Shown: positions 6,618 through 16,036, counted from the first letter of the stretch. The stretch is DNA of 21,088 bases from CAWKGV01 sp963849305 (GCA_963849305.1 CAWKGV010000009.1:1-21088), one strand, 5' to 3'. Notes: generated by a model not told the origin, from the letters alone. Translations and numbers: made by a program.

Positions 6618-7838
6618 TTATGGTGGCTCCGCCCTCCGTGTTCCATCCTGGTGCCCAAGCCGGGGGGCGAGCGTGAACGCGAACGGCAGCGTTGCCAGCG
6701 CGACCGCCGCGGTGGCCATGATCGCCCAGCTCACGCCCGCCAGATCGCCGACCCAGCCGTATAGGATCGGCGACACGGCGCCCGAGCCGATCGTGCCGGT
6801 GTAGAACAGCGCGAAGGCGCGATGGGTGCGACCGCGAGCAGCTAGTTCGGGAACCGTGCCGTACAACACCGAGGACGTGCCGTTCAACATGACGCCGAGC
6901 ACGGGCAGGAGCGACAGCGCCGGGTGCAAGGGAAGGACTAGCAAGGCCAGGATTGCCCCCGCCGTGGCCGTCTCGGTGCCCGCAACGGTCCAGAGCACGC
7001 CAAGGCGGGCTCCCAAATAGCCGCAGGCGAACTTGCCCGCGGCGCCCCCCATGAACACGAGCGTGAACGCGAACCCGACCATCGGGAGGCCAGCTCCCTT
7101 CGTCCTCAGAACGAAAGGCAAGAAGGTCAGCAGGCCCATTCGCACGCTGCTATCGAGCACGCCGATCGCCAACAGCGTCGCGAAACCTCCTCGTCCCGCG
7201 CCTTCGACCGCCCCAGGGTCCGGCGCTTTGTCTTGCGAGCGCGCGACTTCGGGAAGGCACGTCGCGACGATCGCGGCCATCGCGAAGCCGAGCACGGACA
7301 AGGCCCACAGCGTTCCGCGCCAAGGCAAGATCGTCAACAAGAGCGAGGCGGCGGCGGGGAGCGTCGCTTTGCCGAGGTCGCCCGCGAAGTTGTAGGTGCC
7401 AAGCGGGCCGCGCGCCCGCCCGCCATAGGCGCGAGACACGGCCTCGGACGCGAGCGGGTGTTGCGTGCTGGCGCCAATTCCCGACAGCGCCAGCCCCGCC
7501 AGCAGGCCCACCAACCCACCCGCGACGCCCGCCACGATGTAGCCGATGGCCGAAAGGGCAGTCCCGAGCGCCAGCACAACTCGAAGCCCTAGACGGCCCT
7601 CCGCCAAGCGTCCGGCCGGGATCTGCAAGCTGGCCATCATCCCGGTATAGACCCCGCGGAGTGCCGCCAAAGCCGCATAGTCCAGCCCAAACGCGGTCTG
7701 CCAGACCGGCAGCAGCACGTAAATCGCGTCGGTGTAGCCATCGTGCAGCGCGTGGGCGCCACACGCCGTGACGAGAGTTTGGCGAGCACGCAATGTCACC
7801 TCTCGAAGAGCGCCGACCCGATCGGAAACTCCGGCCAT
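6618..7838 (-). CDS. MFS transporter, fosmidomycin-resistance-like
   Basis: A 406-residue, twelve-helix inner-membrane permease. The N-terminus GAHALHDGYTDAIYVLLPVWQ resembles the Fsr-type MFS group (a helix 1 with H-x-x-x-D/N). The loop after helix 2 is AGRLAEGRLGLRVVL. Helices alternate with short loops to the end, with a polar central loop (ARSQDKAPDPGAVEG). The start has an excellent ribosome site, GGAGGTATCACC. It is the first gene of a possible MFS-paaA-paaB run. Carriage of an aromatic acid is possible from this context, but the substrate cannot be read from sequence. Confidence 0.85.
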   Translation of the reverse strand: MAGVSDRVGALREVTLRARQTLVTACGAHALHDGYTDAIYVLLPVWQTAFGLDYAALAALRGVYTGMMASLQIPAGRLAEGRLGLRVVLALGTALSAIGYIVAGVAGGLVGLLAGLALSGIGASTQHPLASEAVSRAYGGRARGPLGTYNFAGDLGKATLPAAASLLLTILPWRGTLWALSVLGFAMAAIVATCLPEVARSQDKAPDPGAVEGAGRGGFATLLAIGVLDSSVRMGLLTFLPFVLRTKGAGLPMVGFAFTLVFMGGAAGKFACGYLGARLGVLWTVAGTETATAGAILALLVLPLHPALSLLPVLGVMLNGTSSVLYGTVPELAARGRTHRAFALFYTGTIGSGAVSPILYGWVGDLAGVSWAIMATAAVALATLPFAFTLAPRLGHQDGTRRAEPP

Positions 7839-7903
7839 GGTGATACCTCCGCGCGACCCGCGTAGTTGAGCGCAATGGGTCCGCCAAGCAAGATGGATCT
7901 AGA

Positions 7904-7932
7904 TATCCAGTCGTCGATATAAACCGTGTCAA
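7904..7932 (-). promoter_or_regulatory. Possible promoter of the MFS-paaAB run with a dyad
   Basis: A perfect TTGACA lies at 7932-7927 on the minus strand, with a weak TGGATA 17 bases on. An ATATC/GATAT inverted repeat with an 8-base spacer lies across the interval (about 7902-7919). It could bind a dimeric regulator of the divergent MFS and acyl-CoA dehydrogenase genes. The AT-rich patch stands out from the GC-rich surroundings. Confidence 0.35.
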
Positions 7933-8023
7933 TTGCCGGCTAGCACCTAGCCGAAATCCGCCCGAGGATGGGGCGAAGTCGGCGCGGGGATTCCCGTGCC
8001 CGGGCTCAGGAGGAACTCACCTC

Positions 8024-9190
8024 ATGGACTTCGCGATCACGGACGAGCAGCAGCAGATCAGGGACCAGGTGCTACGCCTCTGCGCCCGGTTCGACGACAC
8101 CTACTGGCTGGAGCGCGACCGCACCGCTACGTTCCCCGATGCCTTCTTCGCCGCGATGGCGGAAGGCAATTGGCTCGGCATCGCGATGCCGGAGAAATAC
8201 GGCGGCGCCGGGCTTGGCATCGTCGAAGCCGCGCTGATGATGCAGGCGGTGGCCGAATCGGGTGCCGCGATGTCCGGCGCGTCGGCGGTGCACATCAACA
8301 TCTTCGGCCTGAACCCCGTGGTCGTGCATGGGACCGAGGAGCAGAAGGCGCGAATGCTGCCGCCGCTGATCGCGGGGCGCGAGAAGGCGTGCTTCGGCGT
8401 GACCGAGCCGAACGCGGGGCTGAACACCACCGAAATCGCGACCCGCGCGGACAAGCGGGGCGACCGCTACGTCGTCACGGGGACGAAGATCTGGACCTCG
8501 ACCGCGCAGGAGGCGAGCAAGATCCTGCTGCTCGCCCGCACCACGCCGCTCGACCGGGTCCGCCGCAAGACGCACGGGCTAACTCTGTTCTACACCACGC
8601 TCGACCGCGCGCACGCCGAGGTGCGGCTGATCCACAAGATGGGCCGGCACGCGGTCGATTCGAACATGGTGTTCTTCGAGGGCATGGAAGTGCCCGAGGA
8701 GGACCGGATCGGCGACGAGGGCGAGGGGTTCCGCGCCATCCTGCACGGGCTCAACCCCGAGCGCGTCCTAGTGGCAGCGGAGGCGATCGGGATCGGCCGC
8801 GCGGCGTTGGCGCGCGCCGCCCGCTACGCGCGCGAGCGGGTCGTGTTCGGGCGCCCGATCGGCCAAAACCAGTCGATCCAGCATCCGCTGGCCAAATGCT
8901 GGGCGGAGCTCGAAGCGGCCAACCTGATGATGCTTAAAGCCGCTTGGCGCTACGACCAGGGCGAGGAATGCGGGGCCGAGGCGAACGCCGCCAAATACCT
9001 GGCCGCCGAGGCGGGTTTCCGCGCCTGCGAGCAGGCGGTGATGACCCATGGCGGCATGGGCTACGCCCAGGAGTACCACGTCGAGCGCTATCTGCGCGAA
9101 GTGCTGATCGCCCGCATCGCGCCGGTCAGCCCGCAGCTCATCCTGAGCTATCTCGCCGAGCGCGTGCTGGAGCTGCCGAGGTCTTATTAA
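8024..9190 (+). CDS. Acyl-CoA dehydrogenase
   Basis: A 388-residue FAD enzyme that oxidises an acyl-CoA to the 2-enoyl-CoA and passes electrons to ETF. The N-terminal helical domain starts DFAITDEQQQIRDQV. The FAD-contact strand is CFGVTEPNAGLNTTEIAT, with TGTKIWTSTAQEA following. The C-terminal domain has VFGRPIGQNQSIQHPLA and THGGMGYAQEYHVERYLRE. Glu350 in that last segment aligns with the catalytic base of medium-chain dehydrogenases. The ribosome site is CAGGAGGA. It is divergent from the MFS-paaAB genes, hinting at shared aromatic or branched acyl-CoA catabolism. The chain specificity is unknown. Confidence 0.92.
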   Translation: MDFAITDEQQQIRDQVLRLCARFDDTYWLERDRTATFPDAFFAAMAEGNWLGIAMPEKYGGAGLGIVEAALMMQAVAESGAAMSGASAVHINIFGLNPVVVHGTEEQKARMLPPLIAGREKACFGVTEPNAGLNTTEIATRADKRGDRYVVTGTKIWTSTAQEASKILLLARTTPLDRVRRKTHGLTLFYTTLDRAHAEVRLIHKMGRHAVDSNMVFFEGMEVPEEDRIGDEGEGFRAILHGLNPERVLVAAEAIGIGRAALARAARYARERVVFGRPIGQNQSIQHPLAKCWAELEAANLMMLKAAWRYDQGEECGAEANAAKYLAAEAGFRACEQAVMTHGGMGYAQEYHVERYLREVLIARIAPVSPQLILSYLAERVLELPRSY

Positions 9191-9195
9191 GCCAT

Positions 9196-9231
9196 GCCTC
9201 CTCTCCCCCGCGCTTGCGGAGGAGAGGAGGC
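9196..9231. terminator. Strong hairpin between convergent genes
   Basis: GCCTCCTCTCC (9196-9206) and GGAGAGGAGGC (9221-9231) form a perfect 11-bp stem with a 14-base loop. It begins 5 bases after the acyl-CoA dehydrogenase stop and lies 17 bases from the CHRD stop. There is no T-run on either side, so it may act as an mRNA 3' end or pause site rather than a classical intrinsic terminator. Confidence 0.6.
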
Positions 9232-9248
9232 GAGTCGGCGCTTATATC

Positions 9249-9680
9249 TCAGGGGCCGCCATGCAGCACCTGGCCGCGGATCTCGCCGTTTGGGTGCGCC
9301 GCGGTGTGCAGGTTCGCGTACCATTTCCCCGCGACTAGGTTGTCGACCTGCTGGTCGTTCAGTGTAGCGCTGCCCTTGATCGGACTCGTCAGTGGCGGCT
9401 TGAGCGGCAGCACGATTTTGGCGTTCTGCCCCGGCTCGGCCGGACCGTGGAAGTGCGCGGCGGTGACCGGCCCGGTCATGCCGGAGTACGTGATCGTATA
9501 GGTGAAGGCCTTGCTGTTCCGGTCAAGCGTGGCCTCAAGCCTGCCCGTTCCCTTTGTCTGGTTGGCCGGCACCTCATGCGCGCCGTCCAAAACGGAATGA
9601 AACTGGATCGTCGTATCGGCGGCACGAGCGCCGAACGCAAACAGGCAAACAGATGCCGCGAGCAGCACGCGACGTAGCAT
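9249..9680 (-). CDS. Secreted CHRD-domain protein
   Basis: A 143-residue exported protein. Residues 1-20 form a signal peptide (MLRRVLLAASVCLFAFGARA) with cleavage before ADT. The rest is a single CHRD domain: FHSVLDGAHEVPAN, GTGRLEATLD, FTYTITYSGMTGPVTAAHFH, and the typical end WYANLHTAAHPNGEIRGQV. The domain is shared with animal chordin, but its bacterial function is not established. ATG 9680 has GGGAGGCG upstream and gives the signal peptide directly; an in-frame ATG 19 codons upstream lacks this logic. It faces the dehydrogenase and is separate from the MFS behind it. Confidence 0.9.
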   Translation of the reverse strand: MLRRVLLAASVCLFAFGARAADTTIQFHSVLDGAHEVPANQTKGTGRLEATLDRNSKAFTYTITYSGMTGPVTAAHFHGPAEPGQNAKIVLPLKPPLTSPIKGSATLNDQQVDNLVAGKWYANLHTAAHPNGEIRGQVLHGGP

Positions 9681-9762
9681 GGACGCCTCCCTTGGTTCTC
9701 GGAGGTCAATGAGAGAGGATGCATCGCCGGGTGGCAAGCATTGGCCGCACTTCCGATTGCGA

Positions 9763-11457
9763 TCACCGGGCCATGCGTTGGAGCGCCGCCAGCAGCGGCG
9801 GCGAGCGGAAGGCTGGGCGGTTGTCCTTGATCCAGGCCACGATGTCGGGACGCGGCAGCCCGATGCCGCCAGCCAGCCAGAGTGCCGTTCCCAGCACCGT
9901 GAAAGCGATGGTGATCCAGAGTGTGATCCACGTGGCCTCCTGCACGCCGGCCGCAGTCAGGGGCGGCTTGCTCGACCCTTGGCGGGCGATTTCCAGGACC
10001 ACTGGCGCGAGTATGTAGTCGGAGAGCGAGCGGACCAGCTCGACCAGCGCGAATACCCGGCCGATGATCTTGGAGGCAATTGGGAAGCCAGCGAGATAGA
10101 GGCCCGGGGAGACGGTGGCTCCGGCACCAAGCCCGAGCAGTCCGGCGGCCGCCAAGGTCTTGCCCGCCGGACCCTCCGGGCCGAGCCCCACCAGCAGGGC
10201 GCCGCCGCCGATCAGACACCCCATGCCGAACAGGACCAGGAACGGCAGAAACCGGGTACGCAGCAGCATTCCGAGCAACATCGCGGTGATGCACACGCCG
10301 AGAGCGAGTGGCCAGAACAAGACGCCGGTCTCGAGCGGCGAGCGGTGCGCGACCTGCATCTGAAGCTGCTCGCCGAGTTCGAGGAAGGCCACGAACACAC
10401 CCCCTCCGATCATCGCTGTTAGCGTGCCCACGACCGAGCTTGTGTTCCACATCAGCTTGACCGGCGACAGCGGCTCCTCGCGGTAAAACTCGACCAACAG
10501 CAGGGCGATGAAGCAGACCAGGCCGACGCTGAGCGGGACGGCGAACCAAAAGGACGCGAAGCCGTGCCCGCTCAACTCGCCCGAAGCCCAGAACGGCAGC
10601 ACGGTCCCGGCCAGGCCGAGCATAAGCGCCGTGGCGTCAAAGCGCATGTCGGGGTTGGGCGGGTCGCTGACCGGGAGGGTGAACACAGCCGCGAGCAGGT
10701 TCACCGCGGCAACTCCTCCGAGTCCGGCGTAGAACCACCGCCAGACGTGGCCGGCGGCGACCGCGCCGCCCAGCAGCGGCCCGATGCAAACCGCGCCGAA
10801 AAAGCCGAGATTGATCCAGACGACGGTGATCGGGAGTTTCTCGGGCGGAAACTTCTGGATCACCGGCGGCAGTGCGATCACCAGCAGCATCCCGGTCGCC
10901 AGACCCTGGAGCACGCGCCCCCCGCCATAGGCAACGATCCCGTGCCCGGCTGCCGACATGATGCAGCCGAGCACGAATAATCCTTCAAACAGAAAGAACA
11001 ACGGGCGTTGGCCGAACCGCTGGATCAGGTCGCCGGCGGTCAGCGCGCCGAATGCGTAGCCGGCAGTAGCCAGCCCGGCGACGATCTCCAAACCCACGCG
11101 CCCGGTGTGCAGGTCGCCCCCGACCTGCCGGCTGAACAGCGCGTAGGCGGTGGTCACGACGATGAACGGGACCAACGAAATAATCGCGACCGCGAGAGTG
11201 GCATCGTACCGGCCCTCTAACGGGCGCGGGATGCCCGCCGATGCGTTGTCATCGTCGCGACCGGGCTGTTCGGGTGGCCGCGGTTCGGGTGCGGGCCATG
11301 CGTTCCGTTGCTGGCCACTGGCTTTGCCGAGCGCGTAGGTGCTGGTGAACAGCAGCAACGGGGTAAGCGCGACGACGGCCCTGCGGATGCGCTGGCGCGG
11401 TCGCGGGCGGGAGGTTTCGCCAACGGCCGCGCCGGACGAATGCTTGGGTTTGGCCAT
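9763..11457 (-). CDS. Large MFS transporter, DHA2-like
   Basis: A 564-residue membrane permease that looks like the fourteen-helix drug/H+ antiporter group. A basic cytosolic head (RPRPRQRIRRAVV) precedes the first helix. A hydrophilic Pro/Arg/Asp loop of about 40 residues follows (EPRPPEQPGRDDDNAS). Then come helix IISLVPFIVVTTAYALF and the MFS signature loop GDLIQRFGQRPLFFL. Motif-C-like IGPLLGGAVAAGHVWRWFY follows, as in DHA2 exporters. The long loop between the first and second helices is unusual for the group. The ribosome site is AGGAAAG. No partner periplasmic or outer-membrane gene is adjacent, so the substrate is unknown. Confidence 0.85.
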   Translation of the reverse strand: MAKPKHSSGAAVGETSRPRPRQRIRRAVVALTPLLLFTSTYALGKASGQQRNAWPAPEPRPPEQPGRDDDNASAGIPRPLEGRYDATLAVAIISLVPFIVVTTAYALFSRQVGGDLHTGRVGLEIVAGLATAGYAFGALTAGDLIQRFGQRPLFFLFEGLFVLGCIMSAAGHGIVAYGGGRVLQGLATGMLLVIALPPVIQKFPPEKLPITVVWINLGFFGAVCIGPLLGGAVAAGHVWRWFYAGLGGVAAVNLLAAVFTLPVSDPPNPDMRFDATALMLGLAGTVLPFWASGELSGHGFASFWFAVPLSVGLVCFIALLLVEFYREEPLSPVKLMWNTSSVVGTLTAMIGGGVFVAFLELGEQLQMQVAHRSPLETGVLFWPLALGVCITAMLLGMLLRTRFLPFLVLFGMGCLIGGGALLVGLGPEGPAGKTLAAAGLLGLGAGATVSPGLYLAGFPIASKIIGRVFALVELVRSLSDYILAPVVLEIARQGSSKPPLTAAGVQEATWITLWITIAFTVLGTALWLAGGIGLPRPDIVAWIKDNRPAFRSPPLLAALQRMAR

Positions 11458-11638
11458 TCTGGCGCCTTTCCTCTGTCGGGCGAGAAAAGGCGCGGCGAAC
11501 GGATAAGTTGCTTGCTGGGCGTGCGGTGAGATTTGGTACGCAACGAAGGAACGTTACGCTCAGATGCCATAAGCCTTTGTGATAGAACGCTTCCCCTGAT
11601 CTACCGTTCACGGTGCAACGCGAGACGGGAGATCTGAT

Positions 11639-11743
11639 ATGATCGAATTCCTTTCCGACCTACTGGAATTTTGGCGGCGACGCTTATGGGAACCGAAGCC
11701 GGTCCCAATTCCGATCCCGGTTCGAGTCAGACGGCGGGGGTGA
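11639..11743 (+). CDS. Possible 34-residue basic small protein
   Basis: A short frame with GGGAG 7 bases ahead of its ATG. It gives an amphipathic start (MIEFLSDLLEFWRRRLW) and a Pro-Ile-Arg tail (PVPIPIPVRVRRRG). The last 17 bases overlap the end of the convergent 68-residue gene. The alternating composition is not typical of a shadow frame, and the start resembles a short membrane-surface helix. No family is recognised. Confidence 0.35.
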   Translation: MIEFLSDLLEFWRRRLWEPKPVPIPIPVRVRRRG

Positions 11744-11933
11744 GTGTGCCGGCGGAATCGTACCGCGGCTTGAAGGGCTCGTCGAAGACATCGCAGGCGA
11801 GCTTCACCAGCCGGTCAGCGATGGAGAGGAGACCTACGCGCTCGGCCGCCTGGGCGAGGCCGATCATCTGGTCCGAGAGGGTCAGCGGCGAGATCGGCCC
11901 AGCCTTTGGCTGGGCATCCGGAACATGCAGCAC
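11727..11933 (-). CDS. Small protein of unknown function, 68 residues
   Basis: The GTG at 11933 follows a perfect AAGGAG by 6 bases. The protein has a Pro-rich head (DAQPKAGPISPLTL), then helices DQMIGLAQAAERVGLLSIAD and RLVKLACDVFDEPF. It is soluble, with no signal. It is 47 bases downstream of the ribbon-helix-helix gene, at the end of the uma2-queG-fumC run. I do not recognise it. The same frame is open far upstream, to 12686, but codons before 11933 overlap the ribbon-helix-helix gene and do not look coding. Confidence 0.6.
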   Translation of the reverse strand: MLHVPDAQPKAGPISPLTLSDQMIGLAQAAERVGLLSIADRLVKLACDVFDEPFKPRYDSAGTLTPAV

Positions 11934-11980
11934 TTTTGGCTCCTTCGGCGGGCGAGGCGCCAAGAGTGTGGCGGCGTGCG

Positions 11981-12241
11981 TTATCGGCGCGTTAACGCCG
12001 GACCGGTGAACGTGCCGCTTTGTCCCTTGACGAGCTCGCGGTCGCACGACCGTTGCAGCGCGAGCACACGCAGCGCCGAGGCGAGGGGGCGGGCCGGGTT
12101 TCGCGCCGCATCCGTCTGTGCCACCAGCGCCGAGAGCGTCTGGCCATGCTTGGCAGCGATGCCGGCCAGTGCCGCCCAGAACTCGGGCTCGAGCGCCACG
12201 CTGGTCCGATGACCCGAGAGCGAGAAGCTGCGCTTGACCAG
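11981..12241 (-). CDS. Ribbon-helix-helix domain protein, start damaged
   Basis: The frame encodes VKRSFSLSGHRTSVALEPEF (the ribbon strand and first helix), AKHGQTLSALVAQTDAARNP, and the helix LASALRVLALQRSC, which matches the small alphaproteobacterial ribbon-helix-helix family found beside fumC. No ATG, GTG or TTG exists at the normal place. Only CTG at 12241 precedes the ribbon, and GTG 12199 would delete it. Removing one copy of the 13-bp tandem repeat at 12230-12255 restores a TTG start overlapping the fumC stop (TTGA), giving MNGLVKRSFSL. The gene is therefore probably broken, or starts poorly at CTG. The role is thought to be DNA binding; no target is known. Confidence 0.65.
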   Translation of the reverse strand: MVKRSFSLSGHRTSVALEPEFWAALAGIAAKHGQTLSALVAQTDAARNPARPLASALRVLALQRSCDRELVKGQSGTFTGPALTRR

Positions 12242-12255
12242 TGCGCTTGACCAGT
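12230..12255. repeat. 13-bp perfect tandem duplication
   Basis: GCGCTTGACCAGT is present twice in direct contact (12230-12242 and 12243-12255), 5 bases from the fumC stop codon. Thirteen is not a multiple of three, so it shifts the frame of the ribbon-helix-helix gene that reads through it. Confidence 0.95.
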
Positions 12256-12259
12256 CCGT

Positions 12260-13669
<1,410 letters not shown>

Positions 13670-13688
13670 GTGCTGCCTCCCAGGGGCG

Positions 13689-14720
13689 TTAACGCAGGCG
13701 CTCGAGCGCCCACGCGGCGGCCTCGGCGACAACGGGATTGGCATCTTCAAGGTTGCGCGCCGCTGCCGGGCGGAGAGCAGGATCGGCCGAGTTGCCGATC
13801 GCGATCAGGACATTGCGGACAAAACGATCGCGCCCGATGCGCTTGATCGGCGAGCCGGCGAACATGGCGCGGAACCCCGCATCGTCCAGGCCGGCGAGCT
13901 GCGCCAGGGGCGGCGCGGCCAACTCCGCGCGGGCGCGCAATTTCGTATGCGGGCTGGCGTGCGCGAAGCGGTTCCACGGGCAAACGGCGAGGCAGTCGTC
14001 GCAGCCATAGATGCGGTTGCCGATCGCGGGCCGCAGCTCATGCGGGATCGGGCCGTGGTGCTCGATCGTGAGATAGGAGATGCAGCGCGTGGCATCGAGC
14101 CGGTACGGCGCGGGGAAGGCATCGGTTGGGCAGACCGCGAGGCAGCGCGCGCAGGTGCCGCAGCGGTCGGCATGGGGTGGGTCGGGCGGCAGATCCAGTG
14201 TGGTGTACACTTCGCCCAGGAACAGCCAGGAGCCGTGATTGCGCGAGACCAGGTTGGTGTGCTTGCCCTGCCAGCCCAGCCCGGCGGCTTGCCCGATCGG
14301 CTTTTCCATCACCGGCGCGGTATCGACGAACACCTTCACTCCTGCACCGAAGCGGGCAGCGATGAATTGCGCCAGATGTTTCAGCATCCCCTTCACGACC
14401 CCGTGGTAGTCGCGGTTGCGGGCATAGACCGAGATGCTGCCCCGGTCGGGTCGATCCAGGGTGGCCAGCGGATCGTCCTCCGGCGCGTAGGAAAGACCGA
14501 GTGCCACGACGCTGCGCGCCTCGGGCCATAACACCTGGGGATGGCTGCGCTGCTCGGCGCGGTCGGCGAGCCATCCCATGTCGCCATGTTGGCCGGCGGC
14601 GAGGAACGCGCCGAGCCGCGCGCGTGCCTCGGCTCCCAGCTCGGCGCGGCAGAAGCCGACGGCGTCGAACCCGAGTGCCAGCGCCCGGTCGCGGATCAGA
14701 GCGGCGGGATCGGCCGTCAT
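13689..14720 (-). CDS. queG: Epoxyqueuosine reductase QueG
   Basis: The 343-residue cytosolic cobalamin and iron-sulfur enzyme that makes queuosine in tRNA by reducing epoxyqueuosine, the last step of that pathway. The motif VFVDTAPVMEK places the catalytic Asp at 133. Two ferredoxin-like clusters are visible: CGTCARCLAVCP (Cys 187, 190, 193, 197), and Cys 213 with CDDCLAVCPWN (240, 243, 247). A HEAT-like tail (RNVLIAIGNSADPAL) follows. ATG overlaps the stop of the upstream uma2 gene as ATGA, so translation is coupled. No queA or tgt is in the window. Confidence 0.96.
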   Translation of the reverse strand: MTADPAALIRDRALALGFDAVGFCRAELGAEARARLGAFLAAGQHGDMGWLADRAEQRSHPQVLWPEARSVVALGLSYAPEDDPLATLDRPDRGSISVYARNRDYHGVVKGMLKHLAQFIAARFGAGVKVFVDTAPVMEKPIGQAAGLGWQGKHTNLVSRNHGSWLFLGEVYTTLDLPPDPPHADRCGTCARCLAVCPTDAFPAPYRLDATRCISYLTIEHHGPIPHELRPAIGNRIYGCDDCLAVCPWNRFAHASPHTKLRARAELAAPPLAQLAGLDDAGFRAMFAGSPIKRIGRDRFVRNVLIAIGNSADPALRPAAARNLEDANPVVAEAAAWALERLR

Positions 14721-15280
14721 CGTCCGGGCATGTCGCCCAGCTCCAGATCCGCGTATGCCTGGGCGAGTGGCAGCTCGACCTCGATTTCGGGCATCAACAG
14801 GAGGCCGTCGCAGATCACCGTGGAGCGGACCCAGCGATTGCCATCGCGTGCATAGACGGCGGCCGCGATCGTGTCTTGCTCAAGCAGAATGTATCGCAGA
14901 ATGCTTGGCGCCGCCTCGTACTCGCGGTTCTTGTCAATGCGGTCTTCCCTCGATGTGGAGGGACGCAGCACCTCGAAGACGACCACGGGATCGGTCAGCT
15001 CAACCGCCTCGACGAGTGGCGCGCAGACGACCATCAACTCCGGGCAACGCGCGGTGTGAGCCAGCCGGAGCCGCATCGTCTCCCGATAGACCCGGCCGGG
15101 TGCACGCAGCCGACGACGCAGCGCGAAATCCAGTGCGCCGACGATCTGATTGTGGATGGTCGAGGCGCCGACCATCGCTCGAGGTTCGAAACCATCGAAC
15201 TCCCAGCGGCCTTCCTGCAGGTCTTCCCAAGCGAGGAACTGATCCAGCGACATGCTCGGCCTGCGGACGGCGACGTTCAC
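14717..15280 (-). CDS. Uma2-family putative nuclease
   Basis: A 187-residue PD-(D/E)XK-like protein. It has SLDQFLAWEDLQEGRWEFDG at the N-terminus, RCPELMVVC in place of the family's usual PD block, and then DPVVVFEVLRPSTSREDR with KNREYEAAPSILRYILLE. The family Asp in the PD block is Glu here, so the metal site may be altered. GTG 15280 was chosen because GAGGA precedes it and VNVAVRRPSMSL matches the normal family start; TTG 15298 and ATG 15253 are alternatives. Function of the family in bacteria is unclear. It overlaps queG by 4 bases. Confidence 0.75.
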   Translation of the reverse strand: MNVAVRRPSMSLDQFLAWEDLQEGRWEFDGFEPRAMVGASTIHNQIVGALDFALRRRLRAPGRVYRETMRLRLAHTARCPELMVVCAPLVEAVELTDPVVVFEVLRPSTSREDRIDKNREYEAAPSILRYILLEQDTIAAAVYARDGNRWVRSTVICDGLLLMPEIEVELPLAQAYADLELGDMPGR

Positions 15281-15404
15281 GATGTCCTCGCGCTCCAAGA
15301 TTCCGATCCGTGCGGCCTCCGAGTATCACCCTCCGACCACGTCGGCTAGCTGACGGGCGGTAACTCGCTTACCCAGACCCAAGGCACGCTAGGGCAAGGC
15401 GTCG

Positions 15405-15944
15405 TCATACCCGGCTGAGTGGCCGGTAAGGCAACGGGGGCAATTCGACGCCGATCGGGTCGCCGGGACGCACATCGCCGCCGGCCAGCACGATGGCCAT
15501 GATTTCGGCCTTGAAGACCATCCTGCCCGCATCGTCGCGCCCCAGCACCGCCGCCAGCAGGCCCGGCCGGAAGCGGTCGAGCTGGGTGCAGGGGTTCCGC
15601 AGCCCGGCTATCTCGACCAACGCGGTCTCGCCCAGTCGCAGCCGCGTTCCCGTCGGCAGGGCCAGCAGGTCGAGGCCGCGAGTGGTGACATTCTCGCCCA
15701 TCTGCCCGGCCGACACATCGAAGCCGGCGGCGTGCAACTCGTCATGCAGCTCGGCATGGATCAGATGAACCTGGCGAAGATTGGGCTGGCTTGGGTCGCG
15801 TGCCACCCGCGACCGGTGCTGGACCGTTTCGCCCATGTGGGCATCGCCCTCAACCCCCAGACCGGCGAGAAGCCGAATGCTCTCCTGGGTCCGCTTGCTG
15901 AACCGGTGCCTAGCATCGCGGCTCACTGCCGCTATCACCCCCAT
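15405..15944 (-). CDS. MOSC-domain protein
   Basis: A 179-residue single MOSC domain, the C-terminal fold of molybdenum cofactor sulfurases, used in handling sulfur at molybdenum or in metal-centre oxidoreductases. It starts MGVIAAVSRDARHRFSK. Then come GVEGDAHMGE, LRQVHLIHAELHDEL, GQMGENVTTRGLDLLALPTG and the conserved Cys119 segment LRNPCTQLDRF. ATG 15944 has GGGAGG 10 bases away; an ATG nine codons upstream is also in frame but fits the family less well. It is divergent from the sugar transporter and probably has no functional link to it. Confidence 0.88.
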   Translation of the reverse strand: MGVIAAVSRDARHRFSKRTQESIRLLAGLGVEGDAHMGETVQHRSRVARDPSQPNLRQVHLIHAELHDELHAAGFDVSAGQMGENVTTRGLDLLALPTGTRLRLGETALVEIAGLRNPCTQLDRFRPGLLAAVLGRDDAGRMVFKAEIMAIVLAGGDVRPGDPIGVELPPLPYRPLSRV

Positions 15945-16006
15945 GGGCTCGTGTCCTCCCTTCGCTGCCAAACTCTCATACGCGAATTGCAGCCGCCCGG
16001 CGCCGA

Positions 16007-16036
16007 TTGACGGATTTGCGGCGAATCGCCTTTACT
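16007..16036 (+). promoter_or_regulatory. Possible promoter of the sugar ABC operon
   Basis: TTGACG (16007-16012) and TTTACT (16031-16036) are spaced 18 bases apart, 32 bases before the GTG start. The -10 is weak. No operator dyad or regulator gene is visible beside it. Confidence 0.3.
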
